Assembly: GCF_019093865.1 (NCBI RefSeq) | Contig: NZ_JABJXD010000007.1 | Span: forward strand, 1-64,000 | Length of the DNA: 64,000 bases | DNA from: Lentibacillus saliphilus | Lineage (GTDB): Bacteria; Bacillota; Bacilli; Bacillales; Amphibacillaceae | Reading direction: 5' to 3' | Part shown: positions 28,773 to 37,322 of the stretch, in pieces | Layout of the letters: every line of letters begins with the position of its first letter | Position numbering within the stretch: the first letter of the stretch is position 1 | Made by a program: the position numbers and the translations under genes | The notes under the pieces: model-generated | Seen by the model: only the letters and a program-made list of their open reading frames with translations | What the model was told of the DNA's origin: nothing | The model's database searches: none

Positions 28773-29878
28773 TTTGAACGGCCTCCTAGCATTGTCCTTT
28801 CTGTATTATGATCAAATACGTTTATCTTTTCTTTTTTGATACGTAGTTTGACCAGTGTACCCGCCGGTAAATAATCACCAAGAATTGACTCCTGAATAAT
28901 CTCAACGTGTTCTCCATCACCTAATTCAACGAGGTAATGGGTATTCATACCAAGGAATGAACTCGTTAAAATAGTGCCTTCCATGCCGGACTCATCATCA
29001 TCTATAATAAATTCTTCCGGTCGTACTGAGAGCTTAGCCATCATTGTTTCTTGATTTGTTTCTTTTGACCAAACGATATCTTTAATGGATACGTGATATG
29101 ACGGATCCATATGGAGTCGATAACTGCCATCTTCTCTTCGGTTAATTTGACGCTCAAGTACATTCGTTCGCCCAATGAAAGACGCAACAAATATATTCTC
29201 TGGACGCTGATAAATTTCCTTAGGTGTTCCAACTTGTTGAATTTCTCCTGATTTCATTACAGCAATTCTATCAGACACGGCCATCGCTTCTTCTTGATCA
29301 TGTGTTACATAAATTGTTGTAATGCCAACCTTACGTTGAATACTCTTTATTGCTTCCCGCATTTCAACACGCAATTTGGCATCAAGATTAGATAATGGCT
29401 CATCCATCAAAAGGACATCTGGCTCAATTACGATCGCTCTCGCAAGCGCGATTCGCTGTTGTTGCCCACCTGATAAATTTTCAGGTAACGTGTCTTTAAA
29501 CTGACTTATTTGGACGACTTCCAATATATCGTCTACTCGCTTTTCAATCTCATCTTTTGGTAGTTTTTTATTTTTTAATCCAAAGGCGACATTCTGTTTT
29601 ACAGTCATATGAGGAAAAATTGCATAGTTTTGAAACACCATTCCGATATTTCGGTGCTGGGGTGCCAACTCATTAACGACTTTGTCATCAAAATGGATCT
29701 CCCCACCTTCTATACTATTAAATCCAGCAACCATCCTTAAAAGCGTGGTTTTCCCACAGCCAGAAGGGCCAAGAAGAGTGAAAAATTCACCCTTCTTGAT
29801 TTTTAGAGATAGCCCTGGAATAACTGTCGTATCACCATATTTTTTAATAACGTCTGTAAAGTGAATTGCTATGCTCAC
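28769..29878 (-). CDS. ABC transporter ATP-binding protein, Fbp/Pot type
   Basis: A 369-residue ATPase: Walker A GPSGCGKTT (about 38), Q-loop VFQNYAIFPHMTV, signature LSGGQQQR, Walker B LLMDEPLSNLDAK, switch His in YVTHDQEEA, and a C-terminal TOBE-like domain with SVRPEEF. The start is a GTG with GGGGATAA 8 bp upstream; no ATG is closer. It sits between binding protein and permease and powers the importer. Confidence 0.93.
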   Translation of the reverse strand: MSIAIHFTDVIKKYGDTTVIPGLSLKIKKGEFFTLLGPSGCGKTTLLRMVAGFNSIEGGEIHFDDKVVNELAPQHRNIGMVFQNYAIFPHMTVKQNVAFGLKNKKLPKDEIEKRVDDILEVVQISQFKDTLPENLSGGQQQRIALARAIVIEPDVLLMDEPLSNLDAKLRVEMREAIKSIQRKVGITTIYVTHDQEEAMAVSDRIAVMKSGEIQQVGTPKEIYQRPENIFVASFIGRTNVLERQINRREDGSYRLHMDPSYHVSIKDIVWSKETNQETMMAKLSVRPEEFIIDDDESGMEGTILTSSFLGMNTHYLVELGDGEHVEIIQESILGDYLPAGTLVKLRIKKEKINVFDHNTERTMLGGRSK

Positions 29879-29910
29879 AATTATCCCCTACTCTCTGCAT
29901 TCTCTATGTT

Positions 29911-30924
29911 CTATTCTTGAGCATCTGTAAAGACTTCCATATATTGTTCTACGATGCTATCACGGTTATCTTTAATATAAGCTTCATCTTCTTGAATGAC
30001 GTAAATGTCTTCAAGTGGTGTCATGTGATCGCCTAGTTTTGCATCCTTATGCAACGGACGGTTAGTTAGCTCCGTACCAAATGCACTTTGTGCTTGCTCA
30101 GATGTAATAAAGTCTACAAACTTCTTCGCGTTGTCCATGTTTTTTGCATCTTTAATAATTTCTACACCCGCATCTAGAAATACAGTTCCCTCTTTTGGAT
30201 AAACAATTTCTACTGGAGCACCATCACGGACATAGCTGGCAGACGGATCTTCATACGTTAAACCAACAACATACTCACCATCAGCTACACCTTTATGAAC
30301 AGCACCTGAACCACTTGCTACTTTCCCATCTAGATTCTTAACTAATTCTGATACATAGTTCCAACCTTCTTCAGACGTATAATCCCCACCCATAGCCAGT
30401 AGCATGTTGGTTAATTGGGCGAACGCTGAACTCGAGCTTGCTGGATCTGCAGAAGCGATCTTTCCTTTTAATTCAGGATTTAATAAATCTGCATAGCCTT
30501 CTACTTTAATGTCACCGATTAAATCTGTGTTAACGAGAAGAACACTTCCGTCAGCCACGAACGGTGTTAAAAATCCATCAACATTTTGATGCTCAGGAAG
30601 CATATCGTCATTATTTTTAGATGTATATTCCTCGAAGTAATCTGCATAGCCTCGTGCTTGAGCTTTACTTCCTCCAAATAAAACATCTGCATATGGATTA
30701 TCTGCTTCTGATTCAATTCGTTTAATTAATTCACCTGTGCCCGCAGAAACAAGTTCAACTTTTATACCTGTTTCTTTTTCAAACATTGGTATAATCGTGT
30801 TAATTATATCTTCACTATTAGGCGAATAAATGACGAGCTTATTCTCATCTTCATCATTACTACCACATGCTGCTACAAACATGAGCAGACCAAACATTAA
30901 CAACATCATCACTAATTTTTTCAT
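29911..30924 (-). CDS. Extracellular solute-binding lipoprotein, Fbp/Afu type
   Basis: A 337-residue binding protein with signal peptide and lipobox VAAC (about 17-20), then the family 1 periplasmic-binding fold: LVIYSPNSEDIINTIIPMFEKETGIKVELVSAGTGELIKRI, ADVLFGGSKAQ, IASADPASSSSAF and GLTYEDPSA. I see no obvious pair of adjacent Tyr ligands of classical FbpA near the C-terminus, so iron binding is doubtful. It is first in the operon. The ligand is unknown: a phosphorylated sugar or other carbon compound is a reasonable alternative to iron. Confidence 0.88.
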   Translation of the reverse strand: MKKLVMMLLMFGLLMFVAACGSNDEDENKLVIYSPNSEDIINTIIPMFEKETGIKVELVSAGTGELIKRIESEADNPYADVLFGGSKAQARGYADYFEEYTSKNNDDMLPEHQNVDGFLTPFVADGSVLLVNTDLIGDIKVEGYADLLNPELKGKIASADPASSSSAFAQLTNMLLAMGGDYTSEEGWNYVSELVKNLDGKVASGSGAVHKGVADGEYVVGLTYEDPSASYVRDGAPVEIVYPKEGTVFLDAGVEIIKDAKNMDNAKKFVDFITSEQAQSAFGTELTNRPLHKDAKLGDHMTPLEDIYVIQEDEAYIKDNRDSIVEQYMEVFTDAQE

Positions 30925-30978
30925 TATGACGCCCCCAATTAATAGTATGGTTTATTGCACAGTTCAATCATAGAACGA

Positions 30979-30996
30979 ATTGTAAGCACTTACAAT
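30979..30996. promoter_or_regulatory. cre-like palindrome before the Fbp-like operon
   Basis: A perfect inverted repeat ATTGTAAG-CA-CTTACAAT, 55 bp upstream of the binding-protein ATG. The core TGTAAGCACTTACA matches the CcpA consensus TGWNANCGNTNWCA at all constrained places but one of the central CG pair. Confidence 0.5.
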
Positions 30997-31176
30997 AACA
31001 CTTTCGAACATATTTGTGTAATTTTAAACACTATATGAGTTATATTTAGGTATTTATTATAACTATGTGTGTATATTTTCATTTAAAGTATATCAGATTT
31101 TTTATTAAGAATTATTTATTTATTTCAGGATATTAAAGTTGCAAAATAAGAGGGCGGTCATTCTGCTATTTAAACA

Positions 31177-31316
31177 TATACGTCTCCTTTGCGATATATG
31201 CGTCTACAGATGCAAGTATGCGGCAGTTTCTCATTATATGCGTGTGAATTTTCATTTATAAGTGTGTATGACGATATATGCGGCTCGAAATGATTTTATA
31301 CGGCGGCATGCATAGT
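31177..31316 (+). repeat. Degenerate 20-bp-period array A (TATRMG units)
   Basis: A TATRMG hexamer begins at 31177, 31197, 31217, 31237, 31257, 31277 and 31297, an exact 20-bp step seven times (TATACG, TATGCG x3, TATAAG, TATGCG, TATACG). Positions 7-8 are usually TC, TG or GC; the other 12 bases vary, often ending ATTA or GATA. A slipped copy may follow at 31318. The array lies in the 482-bp gap between a minus-strand transporter operon and the gene at 31407 and reads towards the latter. I see no gene in it. Confidence 0.85.
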
Positions 31317-31406
31317 ATATATGAGACTCATAAAATAGGCGCACTTCTTATGCCCCTTCTATCATAGGCTAATACTGAAATAATAAATAATGGAAGGTGT
31401 TGCATA

Positions 31407-31691
31407 ATGAACGGAAACGATTGGTGGAATTATGATCAGAACACACCATGGGAGCAAACTGGCCCTGGTATGCCAGGAATGCCCCAGCCCTATGGACAGT
31501 ATAATCCAGGACCATATTATGATCCTAATATGATGAATTGGGGACCCAATAATCCAAATTGGCAAGGTATGAACAACTGGGGTCCTAATAATCCGAATTG
31601 GCAAGCGTGCCGTGATCGCTGTTTTAGATTAGGTTACCGCCCCGGAACAAGCGCGTGGAGAAGCTGTGTGCATGGATGTATGGGAACATAA
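31407..31691 (+). CDS. Small Pro/Asn/Trp/Tyr-rich protein, coat-like
   Basis: A 94-residue protein of low complexity: an N-terminal region rich in Pro, Gly, Tyr, Met and Trp (WWNYDQ, PGMPGMPQPYGQYNPGPYY), then two exact copies of NWGPNNPNWQ, and a distinct C-terminal motif with three Cys (ACRDRC, SCVHGC pattern: C-x3-C-x15-C-x3-C). There is no signal peptide. GGAAGGTG precedes the ATG. Composition resembles small spore-coat or exosporium proteins of Bacillaceae; this is inference. It is followed 22 bp later by a second small gene, probably co-transcribed. Confidence 0.75.
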   Translation: MNGNDWWNYDQNTPWEQTGPGMPGMPQPYGQYNPGPYYDPNMMNWGPNNPNWQGMNNWGPNNPNWQACRDRCFRLGYRPGTSAWRSCVHGCMGT

Positions 31692-31712
31692 CTTATTGAG
31701 GAGGAGACATGA

Positions 31713-31982
31713 GTGTACGAACATCAATCAGCATATCAATATCAATTAAGACAACAAGATCCGAGTATTCCGGATCAATGGGTGACGTATATTCAACCGC
31801 TTGTTGACCGAGCACTTCAGGAAATGGAAGAAGGCATCAATCCAGAACATTTGTATCAGGAATTCATATTATCGGGGGTTCTTGTTGGACTAGGATATTC
31901 ACCTGATCAAGCGATTGAACAGGTGGAAGAATGGGAAAAAGGGGAGTCAAAGCTACTGCAACAAAGTAAAATGGGTGGTTAA
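31713..31982 (+). CDS. Small hypothetical protein downstream of coat-like gene
   Basis: An 89-residue acidic, mostly helical soluble protein that I do not recognise (ALQEMEEGINPEHLYQEFILSGVLVGLGYSPDQAIEQVEEWE). The start is a GTG with GAGGAGGAG 7 bp upstream; a nearer ATG at 31709 is in another frame that ends after about 37 codons. It appears to be co-transcribed with the preceding gene and ended by the hairpin at 32035. Confidence 0.7.
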   Translation: MYEHQSAYQYQLRQQDPSIPDQWVTYIQPLVDRALQEMEEGINPEHLYQEFILSGVLVGLGYSPDQAIEQVEEWEKGESKLLQQSKMGG

Positions 31983-32034
31983 ATAACACTTAATTTAATT
32001 GTTACAGTACCACACTTAAGCCCCCATCAAATCA

Positions 32035-32073
32035 AAAAACGATTCAGCATAATTTGGCATGTTGAATCGTTTT
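32035..32073. terminator. Bidirectional terminator between convergent genes
   Basis: AAAACGATTCA (32036-32046) pairs with TGAATCGTTTT (32063-32073). A-run on one side and T-run on the other serve both the plus-strand small genes and the minus-strand ankyrin gene. Confidence 0.82.
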
Positions 32074-32093
32074 CTCGTATTTATAACTTACAA

Positions 32094-32684
32094 TTAACGC
32101 CGGGCTTGGTTTAAAATATGTTCAATTTCCCGATATCCATATCTTTGTGCATGTTTCAAAGGCTGCACACCCTCTCGATCACCGATATGAATATCTGCAC
32201 CATGATCAACTAGGAGCTGAACAATGTGTTGATATTTCTGTCCGCCATCCCCTAAGATAATGGCTTCTAGCAGTGCGGTCCAATGCAAATGGTTAATATG
32301 ATTAACATCGACATCTGAATTTTCAAGAAGTTCTTTCACGACTTCGACATGTCCACGCTCCGAAGCGGGAATAAGGGCAGTTCCTCCAAAACGATTCGTA
32401 AGTGCCGTATCTGCGCCAGCTCCTATTGCAAGTTTAACAATATCAAGTAGACCTTCAGCACCTGCATACAATAGCACATTACTTAAGTGATAATCGCGAA
32501 TATTTATATCCGCTCCTTTTTGAATGAGCAACTTGACCATATCAACTTGATTATAAAACGTTGCAGCTAATACAGCTGTTCTCCCTCGATCATCCATCAT
32601 ATTAATGTCTGCTCCAGACTCAAGCATTGTTAAAATCTTTTTTGTATTTCCTCGTGCTGCTGCTACTATGAAATGCTTCCCCAT
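32094..32684 (-). CDS. Ankyrin repeat protein
   Basis: A 196-residue cytoplasmic protein made of about five to six ankyrin repeats (NTKKILTMLESGADINMMDDRGRTAVLAA, NQVDMVKLLIQKGADINIRD, GLLDIVKLAIGAGADTALTNRFGGTALIPASERGHVEVVKELL, and two more). No enzymatic domain, signal or membrane segment is visible. Such repeats bind partner proteins; the partner is unknown. It is monocistronic, with AAGGGGAGTAAGGG before the ATG. Confidence 0.88.
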   Translation of the reverse strand: MGKHFIVAAARGNTKKILTMLESGADINMMDDRGRTAVLAATFYNQVDMVKLLIQKGADINIRDYHLSNVLLYAGAEGLLDIVKLAIGAGADTALTNRFGGTALIPASERGHVEVVKELLENSDVDVNHINHLHWTALLEAIILGDGGQKYQHIVQLLVDHGADIHIGDREGVQPLKHAQRYGYREIEHILNQARR

Positions 32685-32712
32685 CCCTTACTCCCCTTGC
32701 TTCGATTATAAT

Positions 32713-32755
32713 ACTCAAAACGACTCCTATATATCACATATAGAAGTCGCTTGAG
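32713..32755 (-). terminator. Terminator after amidohydrolase gene
   Basis: A long imperfect hairpin (ACTCAA-CGACT-CTATAT with ATATAG-AGTCG-TTGAGT), 15 bp beyond the amidohydrolase stop. The T-run on the minus strand is weak. Confidence 0.55.
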
Positions 32756-32769
32756 TTTTGCAAAATAAA

Positions 32770-33993
32770 TTAGCTATTAAGCGTTACTGTCTTACGCGTT
32801 TCAACAGTCACTTTGCCATTCTTAATCACGAACAATCTTGTTGGTAGGTCGATAATCGCATTCGTAACCGATTCTGTATCAAGCAACACAACGTTTGCAG
32901 TTTTGCCGACCTCAATGCCATAATCCGAAATACCAAGTGCTCTTGCTGGATTTGATGTAATCATTGGTAACACGGTTGGAAGGTCATCCGCACCACCTAA
33001 GTGAGCAGTTGGAATCGCAAGCATCGCTGTCTGCATAACATCACCTGTTCCGTATGGCGTGAATGCATTGCGGATATTGTTTGTCGCAATACACATATTA
33101 ACGCCACCGTCACGTAAAGCTCGTACTGGTGTTAATGCACGGCGTACATTATATTCGTCTCCACGACCACCAAGATGTAGATCGGTTGCCGGTAAACTCA
33201 TAACACTAATGTCTGCTTTAGCCATTTTCTCAACGATTGTTTGTAGACGTTCCTTTGGTAAAGCACCTAAGCTTGTTAAATGCCCGACCGAAACACGACC
33301 AACGAACCCTTCAGCGATCGTTTTGTCGCAAAGGTATTCAATAGACATACCTTCTGCATCGTCTTTGAAATCCTGATGGAAATCAATTGGTTTATCATAT
33401 TTTTTAGCAATTTCAAACACTAGGTCGATATGTTCTTCAGCTGACGTATCATTATACGGAATACCACCAACAACATCAGCACCAGCATCCATTGCTTGAT
33501 ACATCATTTCCTCTGTACCTGGCGCTTTAAGGATACCTTCTTGTGGGAACGCAACGACTTGTACATCGACATAGTCTTTATATTTTTCCTTTAAGTCCAT
33601 AATAACGTCAAAACCAGTAAAGCCTTGTGCCGGATCAAATTCCGCATGCGTACGAACGTGTGTTGTACCGTGCTTAATTAGCATTTGCAAAGTACGTTCA
33701 GCTCGATCAACAATATCTTCTTTTGTAAAAGTCGGCTTAAGCTTAGCTGTCACCTGAAGAGCTTCTTGTAATGTACCAGACTTATTTGCAAGGCGGTCAG
33801 CAATTAACGCTTTATCAAGGTGAATGTGGCTTTCAACTAATCCAGGGATCAGGACCTTTCCATTCGCTTCAATTACCTGACTCGCAGTAGCTTCAATATG
33901 ATCTTCAATCTGTGTGATTTTACCATCTTGAATGGCAACATCTTTTAATCCCATGTCTTCAGCCAATTTTGCTTGCTTAATAAGAATATCCAT
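32770..33993 (-). CDS. Amidohydrolase of cytosine deaminase-like family, altered active site
   Basis: A 407-residue TIM-barrel amidohydrolase closest by eye to cytosine deaminase (CodA)/AtzC. The metal-binding HIHLDK, FHQDF and VGHLTSLG His residues are present. By recalled alignment with E. coli CodA, catalytic Glu217 (HCDE) is Phe here (HQDF) and metal ligand Asp313 (GHDDV) is Asn (ATNNI). It is therefore unlikely to be a standard cytosine deaminase; the substrate may differ or the chemistry be lost. The ATG 33993 has GGAGGGGAAAG; a longer frame to 34050 lacks support. It sits downstream of a transporter gene, probably in one operon. Confidence 0.85.
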   Translation of the reverse strand: MDILIKQAKLAEDMGLKDVAIQDGKITQIEDHIEATASQVIEANGKVLIPGLVESHIHLDKALIADRLANKSGTLQEALQVTAKLKPTFTKEDIVDRAERTLQMLIKHGTTHVRTHAEFDPAQGFTGFDVIMDLKEKYKDYVDVQVVAFPQEGILKAPGTEEMMYQAMDAGADVVGGIPYNDTSAEEHIDLVFEIAKKYDKPIDFHQDFKDDAEGMSIEYLCDKTIAEGFVGRVSVGHLTSLGALPKERLQTIVEKMAKADISVMSLPATDLHLGGRGDEYNVRRALTPVRALRDGGVNMCIATNNIRNAFTPYGTGDVMQTAMLAIPTAHLGGADDLPTVLPMITSNPARALGISDYGIEVGKTANVVLLDTESVTNAIIDLPTRLFVIKNGKVTVETRKTVTLNS

Positions 33994-34086
33994 TTCTTTC
34001 CCCTCCATTATTGAAATATAATTTAACAAATGTATTGTCAAAGCGATCATAACTTTTCAACATGGCTTCAAAAGAAAAGATGATCT

Positions 34087-34113
34087 ATTGCCTTGCTAGG
34101 GAAGCAAGGCAAT
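34087..34113 (-). terminator. Hairpin between transporter and amidohydrolase genes
   Basis: A perfect 11-bp stem, ATTGCCTTGCT / AGCAAGGCAAT, directly after the transporter stop. The minus-strand T-run is interrupted, so this may be a partial (attenuating) terminator within the operon. Confidence 0.6.
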
Positions 34114-34117
34114 CTTT

Positions 34118-35482
34118 TTATCCAAAGAAATATGACAGAACGAGTAGGAGTACCATAGACATTCCAACCCATTTACCATTTCCTTTAACAACTTGAATAA
34201 TTGGAAGCTGGAAACCAGCAGAAAGTGCCTGCATTGTAATGTTAACAAAGCTCAACTGACTTCCGAGACCAACACCCATTGCTACAAAACCGAGCGCAAC
34301 TGGTGAGAAATTCAATGCAGCAACAACTGGTAATATCAGACCAAGAATAGACCCGACATATGCGCCAGCAGGAATACCAATTAGGATACCCGCGACAACA
34401 GCAGCTGGAACAACAAATGCTGATGGTGCTTTTTCTGCGATACCTGCGATAACCTGGAATGCACCAGTATCACCAATAATATTAATGAATGACAAGAAAA
34501 TACCAACTGCAAATAGTCTTGTCAAAATATAAGTTGACCCATCAACAACTGCTTCAAGAGATTCGTTCATGCTAAACTTCGTGCAAACAAAGATCAACAA
34601 TACTGTAACGACTGTGTACATAAGTGGGTTGAAAAGGCTCATTCCAATTGCATCATTAATAAATGGACCTACGATAACAGCTGCGAGCATGAATATCGCT
34701 GGAATTGTAATTCTGAACAACTCGCCATCACTTAATTTAGCAAATTCTTCATTCTCTTCGCCTTTGAACAATGTTTTACGTTTTTTAGCACCATAGAAGC
34801 CTAAAATAACAGAAAGAACTACAAACACAAGGGTGAATAATCTCATTTCAGCCACATATTCAGCGACTGGAACACCAGATATCTTCGAAACAATACCAGA
34901 CTCAAGTGATGCTGGTGATGTTGTAAATGCGACAGCAGATGCGATCGACATAGCTGCAATCAATTCTGGAATTGCACCAACAGCAGCCATGGCCAAAGGT
35001 GCGATAACCATTGCACTACCGCCACCGATACCAGACATATATGTTGCTGCGGCTTGCAGGATAACGATGAATGCTGCGACGTACTCATTTTTATTACCAA
35101 TTTTACGACGTACAAGTGCTAGAGCTGATGTATAACCACCTGATTTAAATACGGCCATAGCAATAGCAGAGTTGATAATTGGAACTGTAATTGAAAGCAT
35201 GCCAGGAATGGTACTTAAAAATTGTTCGTTCGCTTCAGCAAGTCCAATTCCTCCAATTAGCATTGCAATTGTGCCCCCAACAAAACCAGCGGCAAGCATA
35301 TCAACTTTCAAAAATAATAGTGCAACAATGACGAGCAAAGGCACAATAACTAAAATGGCATAAAACCCTGTAGGTGTTGCAATTTCTTCTGCACCTCCAG
35401 TCGCGAAAATTTGCGCACTGGAAATAAGCATAAATAAAAGTGCTGCTCCGATAGAAAATAAGTTACGTTTCTTATTTAACAT
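34118..35482 (-). CDS. Polytopic membrane transporter, substrate unknown
   Basis: A 454-residue protein with a signal-like first helix and about 11-12 further hydrophobic segments. Glycine-rich loops (MSGIGGGSAMVIAPLAM, GIPAGAYVGSILGLILPV, GVGLGSQLSFVNITMQA) recall the ion-transporter superfamily of two inverted repeats with re-entrant loops (CitMHS/GntP/AbgT-like), but I cannot name the family. The downstream amidohydrolase suggests an N-heterocycle or amide as substrate (inference). AAGGAGG precedes the ATG, and an inverted repeat that could be an operator lies just upstream (35508-35528). Confidence 0.75.
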   Translation of the reverse strand: MLNKKRNLFSIGAALLFMLISSAQIFATGGAEEIATPTGFYAILVIVPLLVIVALLFLKVDMLAAGFVGGTIAMLIGGIGLAEANEQFLSTIPGMLSITVPIINSAIAMAVFKSGGYTSALALVRRKIGNKNEYVAAFIVILQAAATYMSGIGGGSAMVIAPLAMAAVGAIPELIAAMSIASAVAFTTSPASLESGIVSKISGVPVAEYVAEMRLFTLVFVVLSVILGFYGAKKRKTLFKGEENEEFAKLSDGELFRITIPAIFMLAAVIVGPFINDAIGMSLFNPLMYTVVTVLLIFVCTKFSMNESLEAVVDGSTYILTRLFAVGIFLSFINIIGDTGAFQVIAGIAEKAPSAFVVPAAVVAGILIGIPAGAYVGSILGLILPVVAALNFSPVALGFVAMGVGLGSQLSFVNITMQALSAGFQLPIIQVVKGNGKWVGMSMVLLLVLSYFFG

Positions 35483-35507
35483 AGCAATAAACCTCCTTGT
35501 AAAATTG

Positions 35508-35528
35508 CGGTATAGAATTCTTATACCG
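35508..35528. promoter_or_regulatory. Operator-like inverted repeat before the transporter gene
   Basis: CGGTATA-GAATTCT-TATACCG, a perfect 7-bp inverted repeat whose near edge is 26 bp upstream of the transporter ATG (35482). Confidence 0.45.
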
Positions 35529-35657
35529 TTCTTTTGTAATGTGTATCTTAAAAAAGTGTCATGACTAATATGCGCTAAACATAATTGCTCAATACTTCAC
35601 TTTCACGATAACATTTAACGATCAAAATAATTGATTGTACTTTAGGACTGCTCAGTC

Positions 35658-35671
35658 TAGGTGCGCACCTA
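35658..35671. promoter_or_regulatory. 14-bp perfect palindrome between divergent genes
   Basis: TAGGTGCGCACCTA lies between the transporter gene (minus) and brnQ (plus). It is GC-rich in an AT-rich gap and lacks a T-run, so it is probably a protein-binding site. Nothing else is evident in 35529-36004. Confidence 0.4.
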
Positions 35672-36004
35672 TCTGTTAAAGTCATCCCTTGACGTTAAGA
35701 TACCATGATGCGCATTACAAAAACATAAAAAATACCGGTGTATATATTAAATAAAGGTTAAACTTTTCACAACTCCATTTATTGGTAATAACAAATCCCG
35801 TTAATTGGAAATACATTGAATATAAGTATACTTTAGCCATGAAAATTCACTAACTTAATAATATCCATCCATAATACCGTTGACTTTTCACTATTTTCCT
35901 TTTATTATAAAGAACATATTTTTAATTTCTTCAACGCTTTATTGTCTTAATATTTAGATTGTTATGTATTACACATCTTTTACGGACTTTCAGGAGGACA
36001 CACC

Positions 36005-37294
36005 ATGAACAAATCAACTTTTATTATTGGGTTTATGTTGTTTGCGCTATTCTTTGGAGCAGGCAACTTAATTTATCCACCTATGCTTGGACTAGAGGCA
36101 GGCACATCATTCTGGAGTGCCATAACTGGATTCGTCATTACTGGCGTTGGACTACCAATTTTTGCTGTTGCTGCGATTGCACTCGTCAAAAGTGACGAAA
36201 GAGAGCTCTCTGATCGTGTTCATCCAATTTTTGGTCTCATATTTACATCATTAATATACTTGGCGATTGCACCTTTTTTCGGTATACCACGTGCAGCATC
36301 AGTTGCCTATGAGATGAGTGTTGAACCGTTTATTCAGACATCTCCATGGATGCTTTTTTTATTTACCGGCATTTTTTTCGTGTTGGTTCTCATTGTCAGC
36401 TTAAATCCGGCAAAAATCGTTGATCGTATTGGGCAATTATTAACACCAATTTTATTGCTCTCAATTGTTGTACTGATTGTTGGTGCCGTATTCGTTCTCG
36501 ATACCCCATTTTCAGAACCGAGTCCAAAATATGCATCCGCACCATTTTTCAAAGGATTTGTTGAAGGGTATCTTACAATGGATGCAATAGGGGCTTTGGC
36601 ATTTGGTATCATTGTTGTGTCGGCATATAGAAATGAAGGCATCACTAAGAAGTCTACATTAATTAAAGAAACACTTAAATCTGGTTTAATTACTGGGCTA
36701 GGGCTTGTATTGGTTTACGTATCGATCGGGTGGATTGGTGCTAAGATGGGAACGTTTGGGACTTTTTCTAACGGAGGCGATATTCTCTCAGCGGCGGCCG
36801 AGCATATATTTGGAAGCTTTGGGGCCTTGTTGTTAGGTGTAATCGTAGCATTGGCATGTTTTACGACATCTGTTGGTCTCGTCGTAGCTGCCGGGCAATT
36901 TTTTTCTCGAATTACCAAATTGTCTTACGGGAAAGTTGCAGTTCTTGTCACGCTCGTCAGTTTCATTATCGCGAATCAAGGACTCAATACCATTATCTCC
37001 ATTTCGGTTCCAGTCCTTGTATTCTTGTATCCGATCGCGATTGCTGTTATTATCCTAGCATTTTTATATCCTTTCTTACAACACAAGCAGAGCGTATACC
37101 GGGGCACGATCTTTATGACAGCTTTATTCAGCCTATATGATGGTTTAACAGCATTTGGCTTTGATTTATCCACATTCAAACCTTTTATGGTTCAATTACC
37201 TTTATTTGCAGCTGGACTTGGTTGGCTCGTACCAGCAATTATTGGAGGCATTTTCGGACATGTCATAGGAGCCTTCAATTATAAAAAAGCATAA
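36005..37294 (+). CDS. brnQ: Branched-chain amino acid carrier (LIVCS family)
   Basis: A 429-residue, 12-helix Na+/H+-coupled importer of leucine, isoleucine and valine. It has the N-terminal family signature FALFFGAGNLIYPPMLGLEAG (about 14-34), IAPFFGIPRAASVAYEM, and the usual length. AGGAGG lies 9 bp before the ATG. I looked for a T-box leader and saw none. It is monocistronic and convergent with the acetyl-CoA synthetase-like gene. Confidence 0.95.
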   Translation: MNKSTFIIGFMLFALFFGAGNLIYPPMLGLEAGTSFWSAITGFVITGVGLPIFAVAAIALVKSDERELSDRVHPIFGLIFTSLIYLAIAPFFGIPRAASVAYEMSVEPFIQTSPWMLFLFTGIFFVLVLIVSLNPAKIVDRIGQLLTPILLLSIVVLIVGAVFVLDTPFSEPSPKYASAPFFKGFVEGYLTMDAIGALAFGIIVVSAYRNEGITKKSTLIKETLKSGLITGLGLVLVYVSIGWIGAKMGTFGTFSNGGDILSAAAEHIFGSFGALLLGVIVALACFTTSVGLVVAAGQFFSRITKLSYGKVAVLVTLVSFIIANQGLNTIISISVPVLVFLYPIAIAVIILAFLYPFLQHKQSVYRGTIFMTALFSLYDGLTAFGFDLSTFKPFMVQLPLFAAGLGWLVPAIIGGIFGHVIGAFNYKKA

Positions 37295-37322
37295 TATGGA
37301 ATAGAATACCTTTAAATCATAA

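Noticed and set aside
35483-36004. T-box or other leader RNA before brnQ
   Set aside because: No T-box core sequence, specifier stem or terminator/antiterminator pair could be seen.
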